From NCBI RefSeq assembly GCF_023701695.1, contig NZ_JAJOZC010000001.1:1488001-1552000 (forward strand): a stretch of DNA of 64,000 bases, given 5' to 3'. Every line of letters begins with the position of its first letter. Positions within the stretch are counted from its first letter, which is position 1. Both the position numbers and the translations under genes were made by a program. A model generated the notes under the pieces. It was not told where the DNA came from. It saw only the letters and a program-made list of their open reading frames with translations, and searched no databases. The DNA comes from Streptomyces sp. RKAG290. Its GTDB lineage: Bacteria; Actinomycetota; Actinomycetes; Streptomycetales; Streptomycetaceae. Positions 16,656 through 25,836 of the stretch are shown here, piece by piece.

Positions 16656-17690
16656 ATGACCGATCTGCACCCCTTCATCGCGGGGCTGCCCAAGGCCGAG
16701 CTCCATGTGCACCACGTCGGGTCGGCCTCGCCCCGCATCGTCGCCGAGCTGGCCGCGCACCATCCCGACTCCAAGGTCCCCACCGCCCCCGAGGCGCTGG
16801 CCGACTACTTCTCCTTCACCGACTTCGGCCACTTCATCGAGGTCTACCTCTCGGTCGTGGACCTGATCCGCACCCCGGAGGACGTCCGGCTGCTGACCTT
16901 CGAGGTCGCCCGCGACATGGCCCGGCAGAACATCCGTTACGCGGAACTGACCGTCACCCCGTTCTCCTCGACCCGCCGCGGCATCCCGGAGCAGGGCTTC
17001 ATGGAGGCCATCGAGGACGCCCGCAAGGCGGCCGAGTCCGAGCTCGGAGTGGTGCTGCGCTGGTGCTTCGACATCCCGGGCGAGGCCGGACTTGAGGCAG
17101 CCGAGGAGACCACCCGGCTCGCCGTCGACCTGCGGCCCGAGGGGCTCGTCTCGTTCGGCCTCGGCGGCCCGGAGATCGGCGTGGACCGCCCGCAGTTCAA
17201 GCCGTACTTCGACCGGGCCATCGCCGAGGGCCTGCACTCCGTGCCGCACGCCGGGGAGACCACGGGACCGCAGACGGTCTGGGACGCCCTGACCGCCCTG
17301 CGCGCCGAGCGCATCGGCCACGGCACCAGCTCCGTGCGCGACCCGAAGCTGCTGGAGCACCTCGCCGAGCACCGGATCGCGCTGGAGGTCTGCCCCACCT
17401 CGAACATCGCGACCCGCGCGGTGGCGGACATCGAGCAGCACCCGGTCAGGGAGATGGTGGAGGCCGGCGTGCTCGTCACGATCAACAGCGACGACCCGCC
17501 CATGTTCGGCACCGACCTCAACAACGAGTACGCGGTGGCGGCCCGCCTCCTGGGCCTCGACGAGCGGGGTCTGGCCGCGCTCGCGAAGAACGCCGTCGAG
17601 GCTTCCTTCCTCGACCCGGCCGGCAAGCGCACGCTGTCCACCGAGATCGACACGTACACGACGAGCTGGCTGGGGCGCACCGGCCGGTGA
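16656..17690 (+). CDS. add: Adenosine deaminase
   Basis: This 344-residue zinc-dependent deaminase converts adenosine to inosine. It shows the metal-binding HxH near the N-terminus (AELHVHHVGSA, about residues 14-19), the VPHAGET motif with zinc His, HRIALEVCPTSN, RIGHG, and the NSDDPPMFGTDL motif carrying the catalytic and zinc-binding Asp pair. The ATG at 16656 has CGGAGG 5 bases upstream; a longer open frame upstream overlaps the divergent gene and is rejected. It is followed immediately by the GDPD gene. Confidence 0.92.
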   Translation: MTDLHPFIAGLPKAELHVHHVGSASPRIVAELAAHHPDSKVPTAPEALADYFSFTDFGHFIEVYLSVVDLIRTPEDVRLLTFEVARDMARQNIRYAELTVTPFSSTRRGIPEQGFMEAIEDARKAAESELGVVLRWCFDIPGEAGLEAAEETTRLAVDLRPEGLVSFGLGGPEIGVDRPQFKPYFDRAIAEGLHSVPHAGETTGPQTVWDALTALRAERIGHGTSSVRDPKLLEHLAEHRIALEVCPTSNIATRAVADIEQHPVREMVEAGVLVTINSDDPPMFGTDLNNEYAVAARLLGLDERGLAALAKNAVEASFLDPAGKRTLSTEIDTYTTSWLGRTGR

Positions 17691-17713
17691 CCCCGGACGG
17701 TGACAATGGCCCC

Positions 17714-18417
17714 ATGGCCACCCCTGTCACCGCCGTCGCCCATCGCGGAGATCCGTACCGTGTCCGCGAGAACACCATCCCCTCGATCCGCTCCGCCCTC
17801 GAACGGGGGCGGACGCGGTCGAGATCGACGTCCGGGTCACCCGCGACGGCGTGCCGGTCCTGCTGCACGACGCCACCCTGGACCGGCTCTGGGGCCATGA
17901 CCTGCGGCTGGACCGGCTCACCCACCAGGAGGTGACCGAGCTGACGGCGGGCGGCGTGCCGACCCTGCGCGCCGCGCTGCTCGCCGTGGGGGCGCACCGC
18001 GTCATGATCGATCTGCCCGGCTCCACCGACGAGTCGGTGCGCAGGACCGTCGGGGTGGTGCGGGAGTGCGGCGCCGGTGCGCGCGCCTACTACTGCGCGG
18101 GGCCCGAGGCCATGCTGCGGGTGCGGTCGGCCGATCCGTCCGCCGAGATCGCGATGACCTGGACGACGCTCGTGCCGCCGCGGGCGGCGCTGCTGGCAGC
18201 CGTGCGGCCACGCTGGCTGAACTACCGCTTCGGCCTGGTGAGCCGGGAGCTGACGGACCGCAACCACCGGGACGGACTGCTGGTCTCGGCCTGGACCGCG
18301 GACACCGGACGCACGATGCGCCGGCTGATCCGGCAGGGCGTGGACTCCATCACCACCAACCGGATCGATGTGCTGCACACCCTGATCCTCAACTCCGCAG
18401 ACACACAGGCCTCTTGA
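17714..18417 (+). pseudogene. Glycerophosphodiester phosphodiesterase, frameshifted in this sequence
   Basis: About 234 residues when restored. The N-terminal part VAHRGDPYRVRENTIPSIRS contains the GDPD HRG and EN motifs. The rest, AVEIDVRVTRDGVPVLLHDA with ExDV and the catalytic HD, is in another frame. The break is at five G (17805-17809); one more G gives ALERGADAVEIDV. GDPDs hydrolyse deacylated phospholipids to glycerol-3-phosphate and an alcohol. The reported GDPD length is about 230-250 residues, so nothing else is missing. The start could also be GTG 17687, overlapping the adenosine deaminase stop. No signal peptide is seen, so it is likely cytoplasmic. Confidence 0.85.
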
Positions 18418-18481
18418 TCGGTCCGGCATCATGGACGCACCTCATCGTCCCGATGCCAGGCCCGGCACCAGAGGAGCAGAC

Positions 18482-19288
18482 GTGACCGTCCCCCGCAGTA
18501 ACTCCCTCCCCGCCCGCGTCCGTTCCGACATCGCGCACAACGCCAGGGTCTGGAACTACTGGCTCGGCGGCAAGGACCACTTCCCGGTGGACCGGACGGT
18601 CGGCGACCAGGTCACCGGCGTGTATCCGAGCATCGGCGAAGTGGCGCGGGCGGACCGGGCGTTCCTGGGGCGCGCCGTCCGCTATCTGGCCGGGGACGCG
18701 GGCATCGGCCAGTTCCTGGACATCGGCACCGGGCTGCCGACCGCGGACAACACCCATGAGGTCGCCCAGCACACCGCGCCGGACGCCCGCATCGTGTACG
18801 TCGACAACGACCCGATCGTCCTGGCGCACGCCCGCTCGCTGCTGACCAGCTCACCGGAGGGCGCGACGGAGTACATCGACGCGGACGCCCGCAATCCCGG
18901 GCAGATCCTGCGGGCCGCCGGCAGCACCCTCGATCTGGAGCGGCCGGTCGCGGTCATGCTCCTGGGCATCCTGAACTTCGTCCTGGACACGGAGGAGGCG
19001 CTGCGCATCGTCCGGCAGCTGATGGACGCGGTGCCGTCCGGCAGCTACCTGGTCCTCACCCACCCCACCCTGGAGCTGGGCGGCGAGGGCAACGAGGCGG
19101 CCATGCGGTTCTGGAACGAGAACGCCACACCCCCGATCACCGCCCGCAGCCGCTTCGAGTTCGCGGCGTTCCTGAGCGGGCTCGACCTCGTCGAACCGGG
19201 CATCGTCTCGTGTGCGCACTGGCGCCCCGCGCCTGGCTCCGCGGCGGCCGGGGTCGCCCAGTTCGGCGCCGTGGCGCGCAAGCGCTGA
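18482..19288 (+). CDS. DUF574-family S-adenosylmethionine-dependent methyltransferase
   Basis: This 268-residue protein belongs to the Streptomyces-rich DUF574 methyltransferase family. Hallmarks are the N-terminal HNARVWNYWLGGKDHFPVDR, the SAM motif FLDIGTGLPTADNTHE near residue 80, and VYVDNDPIVLAHARSLL (motif II acidic residue). The substrate is unknown. GTG 18482 is selected because GAGGAG stands 6 bases upstream. It lies 64 bp behind the GDPD gene and 10 bp before the chimeric kinase gene. Confidence 0.87.
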   Translation: MTVPRSNSLPARVRSDIAHNARVWNYWLGGKDHFPVDRTVGDQVTGVYPSIGEVARADRAFLGRAVRYLAGDAGIGQFLDIGTGLPTADNTHEVAQHTAPDARIVYVDNDPIVLAHARSLLTSSPEGATEYIDADARNPGQILRAAGSTLDLERPVAVMLLGILNFVLDTEEALRIVRQLMDAVPSGSYLVLTHPTLELGGEGNEAAMRFWNENATPPITARSRFEFAAFLSGLDLVEPGIVSCAHWRPAPGSAAAGVAQFGAVARKR

Positions 19289-19298
19289 CGGCGCCCCG

Positions 19299-20117
19299 AT
19301 GCGCATACGCACCCTCACGGCGCGAGCGCGGCGGGCCGGCCCCCGCACCGTCGACCTCCTCATCACGCTGCTGGTCCAGGCCGCCATGACCATGCCGTTC
19401 GTCGTCCCGCGCGCCCCGGAACTGCCGGACGCGACGTGGACGGCCTACGGGCTGACCACCCTGACGGTGCTGCCGCTGGCCGCCCGCCGCCGGGCACCGG
19501 TCGCGGTCCTCATCGCCGTGCTCGTGGCCGGCGCCCTGTACAAGTTCGCGGTCGACGGCCCGGGCCAGCCGCTCCCCTACACCGGCCTCCTGGCGATCTA
19601 CACGGTGGCCGAGCTCTCCTCGCCGCCGAAGCGGTTCGGGATCGCGGGGCTCACGGCCCTGGCGGTGCTGGTCTCCGTCGGACTGGACAGCGACGCCCTC
19701 AGGGAACTGCTCTTCTCCCTGTTCGTGTTCGCCGCGGCCTACGCCTTCGGCCGGCTCGCCGTGACGCGCAAGGCCTATCTGCGGGCGGTGGAGGACCGGG
19801 CGCTGTTCGGCGGGCGGGTGGTGCGCGGGCCGCTGCTGGAGGAGATGTTCACGCTGCCGGGTTCCTCGGTGCGCGAGTACGGCACGGGCAAGCCCGCCGC
19901 GTACGGCGCGGGACTCTCCGTGATGACGCTGGGCGGCCGTGAGGTCTGGGGCAAGACGGGCGGCCGCTGGGGCTACAACACGGTCATCGCGGCCACCCGC
20001 GGACTTTCCCGGACCCTCGTCTACAGCGTCGACGCGACGGACGCGAAGGGGGAGGGCATGAACGCCACAGCGATGAAGATCGTGGTGGCGGCCTTCGGCG
20101 CCCCTTCCGCCGGGTGA
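19299..20117 (+). CDS. Chimeric ORF: histidine-kinase membrane domain fused to a serine-hydrolase C-terminus
   Basis: The product has 272 residues from two unrelated families in one frame. Residues 1-168 are the four-helix sensor domain that begins many Streptomyces histidine kinases (LPDATWTAYGLTTLTVLPLA, LPYTGLLAIYTVAELSSPPK, RKAYLRAVEDRAL). Dimerisation, His and ATPase domains are absent. From residue 168, FGGRVVRGPLLEEMFTLPGS onward, it is the last ~105 residues of a beta-lactamase/D-Ala-D-Ala carboxypeptidase-type hydrolase, including the KTG box in VWGKTGGRWGYNT but lacking the SxxK and YxN motifs. Neither activity can be complete. It looks like the scar of an in-frame deletion through two adjacent genes. 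Junction codons CGG GCG CTG are at 19797-19805. Confidence 0.8.
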   Translation: MRIRTLTARARRAGPRTVDLLITLLVQAAMTMPFVVPRAPELPDATWTAYGLTTLTVLPLAARRRAPVAVLIAVLVAGALYKFAVDGPGQPLPYTGLLAIYTVAELSSPPKRFGIAGLTALAVLVSVGLDSDALRELLFSLFVFAAAYAFGRLAVTRKAYLRAVEDRALFGGRVVRGPLLEEMFTLPGSSVREYGTGKPAAYGAGLSVMTLGGREVWGKTGGRWGYNTVIAATRGLSRTLVYSVDATDAKGEGMNATAMKIVVAAFGAPSAG

Positions 20118-20118
20118 G

Positions 20119-20664
20119 TCAGCCCGCCGGAGCCGCCACGGGCCCGGACACCGGCTGGGGCGTCCGCTCCATGGCTTCCAGCCGCTTGATCATCCGGTGC
20201 ACCACCAGCAGCGGGATCACGCCGATGACACCGAACGACATGTCGATGACCGACCACCAGATGGGGATGTCACGGATCGGTCCGCAGATCAGCGCGAGCG
20301 GGATGATCCCGGCGCAGGCGATCATGCCGAACTCGATGACCCAGATGTTGCGGACCGGATCGCGGTAGGGGCCGTAGAAGGCGACCGCGATGACCAGATG
20401 CGCGAAGGCCAGCCAGTCCGTGCCGTACAGGACGAAGGGGTACGAGGCGTCGGCCTCGTCCAGTCCGGTGCGGACCCGGGTGATCCACTCCAGCAGGGCC
20501 GGGAAGTGCTCGGGGACGGGTGAGGCCGAGGAGCTCAGCAGATCCTCGGTCCAGCGCAGTTCGTGGACGAGCGGGAAGGCGGTCAGCCCGCTCAGCACCA
20601 GACAGACGATGAAGACGACCAACCACACGCGTATACGCCTCTGCAGGGCGCGTCGCTCGCTCAT
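20119..20664 (-). CDS. Small integral membrane protein of unknown function
   Basis: The protein has 181 residues and four predicted hydrophobic helices: VWLVVFIVCLVLSGLTAFPL, WLAFAHLVIAVAFYG, IEFGMIACAGIIPLALIC and VIDMSFGVIGVIPLLVVHRM. The N-terminus MSERRALQRRIRVW is positively charged, placing it inside. There is no catalytic motif. It is convergent with the chimeric gene with a single base between the two stop codons. Confidence 0.75.
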   Translation of the reverse strand: MSERRALQRRIRVWLVVFIVCLVLSGLTAFPLVHELRWTEDLLSSSASPVPEHFPALLEWITRVRTGLDEADASYPFVLYGTDWLAFAHLVIAVAFYGPYRDPVRNIWVIEFGMIACAGIIPLALICGPIRDIPIWWSVIDMSFGVIGVIPLLVVHRMIKRLEAMERTPQPVSGPVAAPAG

Positions 20665-20787
20665 GTCTGCAGCGTACGCCCGGTTTTAACGGCTCTTTAC
20701 ACCGCCCCGGAGGCGGGCCCTGCCGGTCGATTCCGCTGCCGCACGTGGAGTGTCCGGGCCGCCCTGGCGGGGGCTCGCGCGGTGCCG

Positions 20788-20828
20788 CCGGGCCGCCCGG
20801 ATCCGTGTCCCGGATCCGGGCGGCCCGG
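20788..20828. terminator. Perfect 18-bp hairpin downstream of the glycosidase gene
   Basis: CCGGGCCGCCCGGATCCG at 20788-20805 pairs exactly with 20811-20828, loop TGTCC. It lies 44 bases past the stop of the minus-strand glycosidase gene. Confidence 0.8.
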
Positions 20829-20872
20829 CGATGAGACGGGGCAGAAGGCCCCACCCGGCAGGTCGCTACCGT

Positions 20873-22657
20873 CTAGTTGCCGCTGCCCGGCTCGGGCCAG
20901 GCAGAGCAGTCGTCCCAGGTGCTGTCCCAGCCGGAGTTGCCGCCGCCGTCGGTGAGCGTGAAGGTGCCCGAGCCCGCGGGGTAGGGGCAGTTGTAGACGC
21001 CTGCCGCACCGACCTGCGTGGCGGTGACGTTCGACATCGTCACCGCACCCGGCGTCTCGGCCTGGACGACGACCGTGCCGACCCCGTCGACGGCCGACCC
21101 GTCGACGGTGATGTTCCTGACCGCGTTGCCGGTACCGCCGCCCGAGACGAACTCGTAGGCGCTGTACGGGCTGTCCTCGATGGTGGTGTCGGTGATGCGC
21201 ACGTTCGCCTCGATGGCACTGTCGTACGCGTCCACGCGCAGCGCACCCATCGGGTGGCCCCAGTTGGGGTTGACGGCCCCGGTGCGCACGAGGGTGTTCC
21301 CGGAGACCGTGATGGTGCCGGCGAGGGGGAAGAACGGGTCGGCGAACTTCTGGTTGGAGAGGGCGATGCCGCTGCCGAGGGCATTGGTGTCGCTGATCAG
21401 GTTGTCCTTGACGGTGATGTCGCTGCCGCCGTAGATGGCTATGCCGTTCGCCAGGTTGGGCTGGGAGATGGTGTTGTTCGCGAACGTGGAGTCGCTGTCG
21501 GCGGCGTTCAGCGACCACATGGCGAGTGAGTCGTCGCCCTGGTTGCGCAGGAAGTTGTTGCGCACCTGCACGCCGTGGGCGTTGCCGTTGAGGTTCAGGC
21601 CGTCCGCGGTGGTGTCGAGGATCCGGTTGTTCTCGACGACCAGGTTGTCGTTGTTGCCGGTCAGCCAGAGGCCGACCTTGAGGTGCTGCACCCACATGCC
21701 GCTGACCCGGGAGTCCGGGCCGAGGGAGCCGTTGACGAAGTTGTCCGGACTGCTGTCGACCCGTTCGGTGACCTCGCCGATGACCGCGAAGTCCTTGATG
21801 GTCACCTTGCCGGCGGAGCCGGTCTGGTTGATGAACCGTGAGGAGTGCACGACCGAGTGCCAGCTGCCGGCGCCCTGGATCGTCACGTTCTCGACACCGC
21901 TGAGCTCGGATCCGAGCTTGAAGTCGCCCGCCGGGATCCATACGGTGCCGCCGCCGGCCTTGGCCTCGGTGATCGCGTCGCGGAAGGCCTGCGTGGAGTC
22001 CTGCTGTCCGGTGGCGTCGGCGCCCTTGTCCACGACGGAGATCGCACCCGCCGGCGCGGCGGCGGGCTCCTCGACCTGCTCGAAGTCGGCGACGTCGACG
22101 GTTACCTCGGTAGAGACGGCCACCAGCTTCACCTTGTCGCCCGCCTGCAGGCTGCGGCCGAGGAGGAGGCGTGCGTTGTCGAAGAGGTGATGGGTCTTGG
22201 CGCCGACGATCCAGGGGGTGTCGACGTAGCTGTACTTGGAGGTGACGGCCAGGGACTCGTCGAGCTCGGTGCCGTTGACGTAGACGGCGAGTGAACCGCT
22301 CTGCCCGTCGGGCACGTTGTAGGCGACGTTCAGCGCGTTGGCCGCCCGGTCGAGGGTGAACTCCACGCTCTGCCCGCCGGCCAGGCGCACCGCCTGCCGG
22401 CCCGATGCCTCGGAGGCAAGCGCGCCCTGGGTGTGATCGGGGCCGATCTTCTGGCCGGTGGTGGCGGCGGACTCCGCCTCGGCGGAGCTGACGGGAAGGG
22501 TGGCGCCTGCCGCGGCCGCCACCCTCGGCTCGGGGGCCCGCTGGGCGGCGGATGCCTGGCCGGTGACGCCGACGACCGTGCCCACGAGGGCGACCGCGAC
22601 GGCAAGGACGTACGAACTGCGCGTGGGGGATGGCATGCGCATGACACTCCGATTCAT
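20873..22657 (-). CDS. Secreted right-handed beta-helix glycosidase (GH87-like alpha-1,3-glucanase/mycodextranase)
   Basis: This is a 594-residue exported protein. A signal peptide (SSYVLAVAVALVGTVVGVTG, then QASA) is followed by a carbohydrate-binding beta-sandwich (AESAATTGQKIGPDHTQGAL...), then from about residue 210 a parallel beta-helix with recurring VENNRI, VRNNFL and VKDNLI turns. GLWLTGNNDNLVVENNRILD, TTADGLNLN and RNQGDDSLAMWS carry Asp residues placed like those of GH87 catalytic sites. It likely attacks fungal or bacterial alpha-glucan; the exact substrate is inferred. The start is ambiguous: ATG 22657, or 22642/22636 with GGAG closer. It is single-gene, with an AT-rich promoter region upstream (22730-22780) and a hairpin downstream. 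Confidence 0.78.
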   Translation of the reverse strand: MNRSVMRMPSPTRSSYVLAVAVALVGTVVGVTGQASAAQRAPEPRVAAAAGATLPVSSAEAESAATTGQKIGPDHTQGALASEASGRQAVRLAGGQSVEFTLDRAANALNVAYNVPDGQSGSLAVYVNGTELDESLAVTSKYSYVDTPWIVGAKTHHLFDNARLLLGRSLQAGDKVKLVAVSTEVTVDVADFEQVEEPAAAPAGAISVVDKGADATGQQDSTQAFRDAITEAKAGGGTVWIPAGDFKLGSELSGVENVTIQGAGSWHSVVHSSRFINQTGSAGKVTIKDFAVIGEVTERVDSSPDNFVNGSLGPDSRVSGMWVQHLKVGLWLTGNNDNLVVENNRILDTTADGLNLNGNAHGVQVRNNFLRNQGDDSLAMWSLNAADSDSTFANNTISQPNLANGIAIYGGSDITVKDNLISDTNALGSGIALSNQKFADPFFPLAGTITVSGNTLVRTGAVNPNWGHPMGALRVDAYDSAIEANVRITDTTIEDSPYSAYEFVSGGGTGNAVRNITVDGSAVDGVGTVVVQAETPGAVTMSNVTATQVGAAGVYNCPYPAGSGTFTLTDGGGNSGWDSTWDDCSAWPEPGSGN

Positions 22658-22846
22658 TTGTGACCGCGCTTCCTGGTGGGGGAGATGGGGGGAGAGGGAA
22701 GCGCCTGACACTCAAGCATCACGAACACATGAGCACAAGATGTCGCTCGGATATTGAAAATTTTTGACAGCAAGGTGAAACAACCGACTGGTGCGTAGGT
22801 GCAGGTGAGCGGCGGCGCCGGAAAGAGCCGCGCCGCACCACGACGA

Positions 22847-22879
22847 AACGGCACCACGCGCATTCCGCGTGGTGCCGTT
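22847..22879. terminator. 14-bp hairpin terminator after the second potD gene
   Basis: AACGGCACCACGCG at 22847-22860 is complementary to 22866-22879 with loop CATTC. The minus-strand binding-protein gene stops 55 bases before it; on that strand the stem is followed by TTTCGTCG. Confidence 0.75.
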
Positions 22880-22933
22880 CTTCCGCTTCCGTACCCGCCG
22901 GAAGCCCTCGTCACAGGTGTCCGGGACCGGAGC

Positions 22934-24097
22934 TCACAGCCCGACGATGGAGTTCCACTTCTTGGCGAACTCGGTCCGCTCCTCGGAGGTGATGTCGCGG
23001 GCGATGGCGAGCCGCTTGCGCATCGCGTCGTCGGGGAAGATCAACGGGTCCTCGGCGAGCGCGGCGGTCTCCTCGTCCTTGGCGGAGGCCAGTACCTCCC
23101 GGGCGGCCGGGACCGGGCAGACGTAGTTGACCCACGTCGCGAGCTCGGCGGCGACCTCGGGCTCGTAGTAGTAGTCGACGAGCCTCTCCGCATTGCGCTT
23201 GTGGCCGGCGAGGTTGGGGATCATGAGGGATTCCGCCCACAGTTCGGCCCCCTCCTCGGGCACCACGAACTCGATCTCGGGGTTGTCCGCCTGGAGCTGG
23301 ATGACATCGCCCGAGTAGGCCTGGCAGGCGAGCACATCGCCGGTGGAGAGGTCCTTGATGTAGTCGTTGCCGGTGAAGCGGCGGATGTGCTTCGTCCGCA
23401 CCAGCTTCTCCACCTGGTCGCACATGTCGTAGAAGTCGTCCCGCTGCCACCGGGTGATGTCGACTCCGTTGCCCTGCATCAGCAGGGCGAAGGACTCGTC
23501 GAGTCCGGACAGCAGCGTCACCTTGCCGCGCAGGTCGTGCGCCCACAGGTCGCTCATGTGCCGGATCTCCCGGCCCAATTTCTTGCGGTTGTAGGCGATG
23601 CCGGTGATCCCGGACTGCCAGGGCACGCTGTGCGTCCGGCCCCTGTCGAAGGCGGGCGAGCGCAGCTGCGGATCGAGGTACTTCGTCACGTTGGGCTGCT
23701 CGGCCCGGTCCATCTCCTGGACCCAGCCGAGCCGGACGAACCGCGCGGCCATCCAGTCGCTCATGACGATCAGGTCCCGGCCGGTCCGCTGGTGGTTCAT
23801 CAGCGCGGGACTGATCTTCCCGAAGAACTCGTCGTTGTCGTTGATCTCCTCGGTGTACGTGACCGAGATCCCGGTGCGCTTGCTGAACGCGTCCAGGGTG
23901 GGCCGCCTCGACTCGTCCTCGTCGTCGGTGTCGATGTAGAGCGGCCAGTTGGCGAAGTGCAGGGTGTGGTCACTGGCGGAGGAGTCGCGTCCGGCCCGGT
24001 CGCCGGGCTTCACGTACGCGGCAGGCACACCGCAGCCGGCCAGCGTGACGCCGGCCGCCCCCGCCCCGAAGGCGCGGAGCAGGGACCGGCGGGACAT
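22934..24097 (-). CDS. Second polyamine-binding lipoprotein (PotD/PotF-like)
   Basis: This intact 387-residue paralogue of the frameshifted PotD has a twin-arginine lipoprotein signal, MSRRSLLRAFGAGAAGVTLA followed by GC at the lipobox, then the binding fold (LHFANWPLYIDTDDED, TLDAFSKRTGISVTYTEEIN, GRDLIVMSDWMAARFVRLGW). It shares SD/NDW, RRFTGNDY and VNYVCPV blocks with the first. It is probably the receptor for another amine using the PotABC channel, as no separate permease genes are present here. ATG 24097 follows a weak GAAGA. It lies 185 bp downstream of the second aldehyde dehydrogenase with a hairpin between, so it may have its own promoter. Confidence 0.88.
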   Translation of the reverse strand: MSRRSLLRAFGAGAAGVTLAGCGVPAAYVKPGDRAGRDSSASDHTLHFANWPLYIDTDDEDESRRPTLDAFSKRTGISVTYTEEINDNDEFFGKISPALMNHQRTGRDLIVMSDWMAARFVRLGWVQEMDRAEQPNVTKYLDPQLRSPAFDRGRTHSVPWQSGITGIAYNRKKLGREIRHMSDLWAHDLRGKVTLLSGLDESFALLMQGNGVDITRWQRDDFYDMCDQVEKLVRTKHIRRFTGNDYIKDLSTGDVLACQAYSGDVIQLQADNPEIEFVVPEEGAELWAESLMIPNLAGHKRNAERLVDYYYEPEVAAELATWVNYVCPVPAAREVLASAKDEETAALAEDPLIFPDDAMRKRLAIARDITSEERTEFAKKWNSIVGL

Positions 24098-24230
24098 GGG
24101 GTTCTTCGGGATTGCTCGCACCTGCGCAGGATGCCGGTCGGCGGGTGCGGCGGGCAATGGACCATCCGTCCAGCGGTGGCCGCCCCCCGCGCACACCCTG
24201 TCGATGCCGGGCGGGACCGGGAGCACGGAT

Positions 24231-24258
24231 GCGGCCCCGGGCGAGTGCCCGGGGCCGC
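24231..24258. terminator. 12-bp hairpin between the aldehyde dehydrogenase and potD paralogue
   Basis: GCGGCCCCGGGC at 24231-24242 pairs exactly with 24247-24258, tetraloop GAGT. It lies 25 bases past the aldehyde dehydrogenase stop on the minus strand. Confidence 0.75.
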
Positions 24259-24282
24259 GTTCCGTACGGTTCGTCGCGGTGG

Positions 24283-25722
24283 TCAGCCGTCGAGCGAGGT
24301 CATGACGTGCTTGATGCGGGTGTAGTCCTCGAAGCCGTAGGCGGAGAGGTCCTTGCCGTAGCCGGACTTCTTGAATCCGCCGTGCGGCATCTCGGCGACG
24401 AGCGGAATGTGGGTGTTGATCCACACGCAGCCGAAGTCGAGGTTCTTGGACATCCGCATGGCGCGGGAGTGGTCCTTGGTCCACACCGAGGAGGCCAGGG
24501 CGTACTCGACGCCGTTCGCCCACTCCAGCGCCTGGGCCTCGTCCGTGAACGACTGCACGGTGATGACCGGGCCGAAGACCTCGTGCTGGATGATCTCGTC
24601 GTCCTGCTTGAGGCCGGAGACGACGGTCGGGGCGTAGAAGTAGCCCTTGTCGCCGACCCGGTGGCCGCCCGCCTCGACCTTGGCGTGGGCGGGGAGCCGC
24701 TCGATGAAGCCGGTCACCTGCTTCAGCTGGTTGGCGTTGTTGAGCGGGCCGTAGAGCACGTCCTCGTCGTCCGGCTGCCCGGTCTTCGTGTCGGCGGCGG
24801 CCTTGGCGAGCGCGGTGACGAACTCGTCGTGGATGGACTCGTGGACCAGCACGCGGGTCGCGGCCGTGCAGTCCTGCCCGGCGTTGAAGTAGCCGGCGAC
24901 GGAGATGTCCTCGACGGCCTTGGCGATGTCGGTGTCCTCGAAGACGACGACGGGCGCCTTGCCGCCGAGCTCCAGGTGGACCCGCTTGACGTCCTTCGCG
25001 GCGGACTCGGCGACCTGCATGCCGGCCCGTACCGAACCGGTGATGGAGGCCATCGCCGGGGTCGGGTGCTCCACCATCGCGCGGCCGGTGTCACGGTCGC
25101 CGCAGATGACGTTGAAGACGCCCTTGGGCAGGATCTGCCCGATGATCTCGGCGATCAGCACGGTGGACGCGGGGGTGGTGTCGGACGGCTTGATGACGAC
25201 GGTGTTGCCCGCGGCGAGCGCCGGGGCGAACTTCCAGACGGCCATCATCATCGGGTAGTTCCACGGCGCGACCTGCGCGCAGACCCCGACCGGCTCGCGA
25301 CGGACGATGGAGGTCAGCCCCTCCATGTACTCGCCGGCCGAGCGCCCTTCCAGCAGCCGTGCGGCGCCCGCGAAGAAGCGGATCTGGTCCACCATCGGCG
25401 GGAGTTCCTCGGTGCGGGTGAGCCCGACCGGCTTGCCGGTGTTCTCGGACTCGGCCGCGATGAGGTCCTCGGCGCGCTCCTCGAAGGCGTCCGCGATCTT
25501 CAGCAGGGCGCGCTGGCGCTCGGCGGGCGTGGCGTCGCGCCAGGCGGGGAATGCGGCGGCGGCGGCGTCCATGGCGGCATCGACATCGGCCGCGCCGGAG
25601 AGCGGTGAGGTCGCGTAGACCTCTTCCGTCACCGGGTTGACCACGTCGATGGTCCGCCCGTCGGCGGCGTCACGGAACTCTCCGTTGATGTAGTTGCGCA
25701 GACGGCGCACCTCGGTGGTCAC
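24283..25722 (-). CDS. Aldehyde dehydrogenase (gamma-aminobutyraldehyde / PuuC-PatD type)
   Basis: This 479-residue NAD(P)-dependent aldehyde dehydrogenase shows AQVAPWNYPMMMAVWK, SITGSVRAGMQV, LELGGKAPVVV (Glu base) and NAGQDCTAATR (catalytic Cys), the same architecture as the enzyme at 13397-14911. It is divergent from an Lrp/AsnC regulator and class III aminotransferase. It probably oxidises the 4-aminobutanal that the aminotransferase makes from putrescine. GTG 25722 is used because AGGAGG sits 8 bases upstream; the open frame begins earlier without a ribosome site. Confidence 0.9.
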   Translation of the reverse strand: MTTEVRRLRNYINGEFRDAADGRTIDVVNPVTEEVYATSPLSGAADVDAAMDAAAAAFPAWRDATPAERQRALLKIADAFEERAEDLIAAESENTGKPVGLTRTEELPPMVDQIRFFAGAARLLEGRSAGEYMEGLTSIVRREPVGVCAQVAPWNYPMMMAVWKFAPALAAGNTVVIKPSDTTPASTVLIAEIIGQILPKGVFNVICGDRDTGRAMVEHPTPAMASITGSVRAGMQVAESAAKDVKRVHLELGGKAPVVVFEDTDIAKAVEDISVAGYFNAGQDCTAATRVLVHESIHDEFVTALAKAAADTKTGQPDDEDVLYGPLNNANQLKQVTGFIERLPAHAKVEAGGHRVGDKGYFYAPTVVSGLKQDDEIIQHEVFGPVITVQSFTDEAQALEWANGVEYALASSVWTKDHSRAMRMSKNLDFGCVWINTHIPLVAEMPHGGFKKSGYGKDLSAYGFEDYTRIKHVMTSLDG

Positions 25723-25836
25723 AGCCGGCCCTCCTGCTCTGAAGTCCAATGGGTGAGACATCCAGCGTAGTCGCTCGGGTAACGCTTTCGACATACCCAA
25801 CCACCGATTACTTCGGATTCAGTGAGATCTGAGCCT

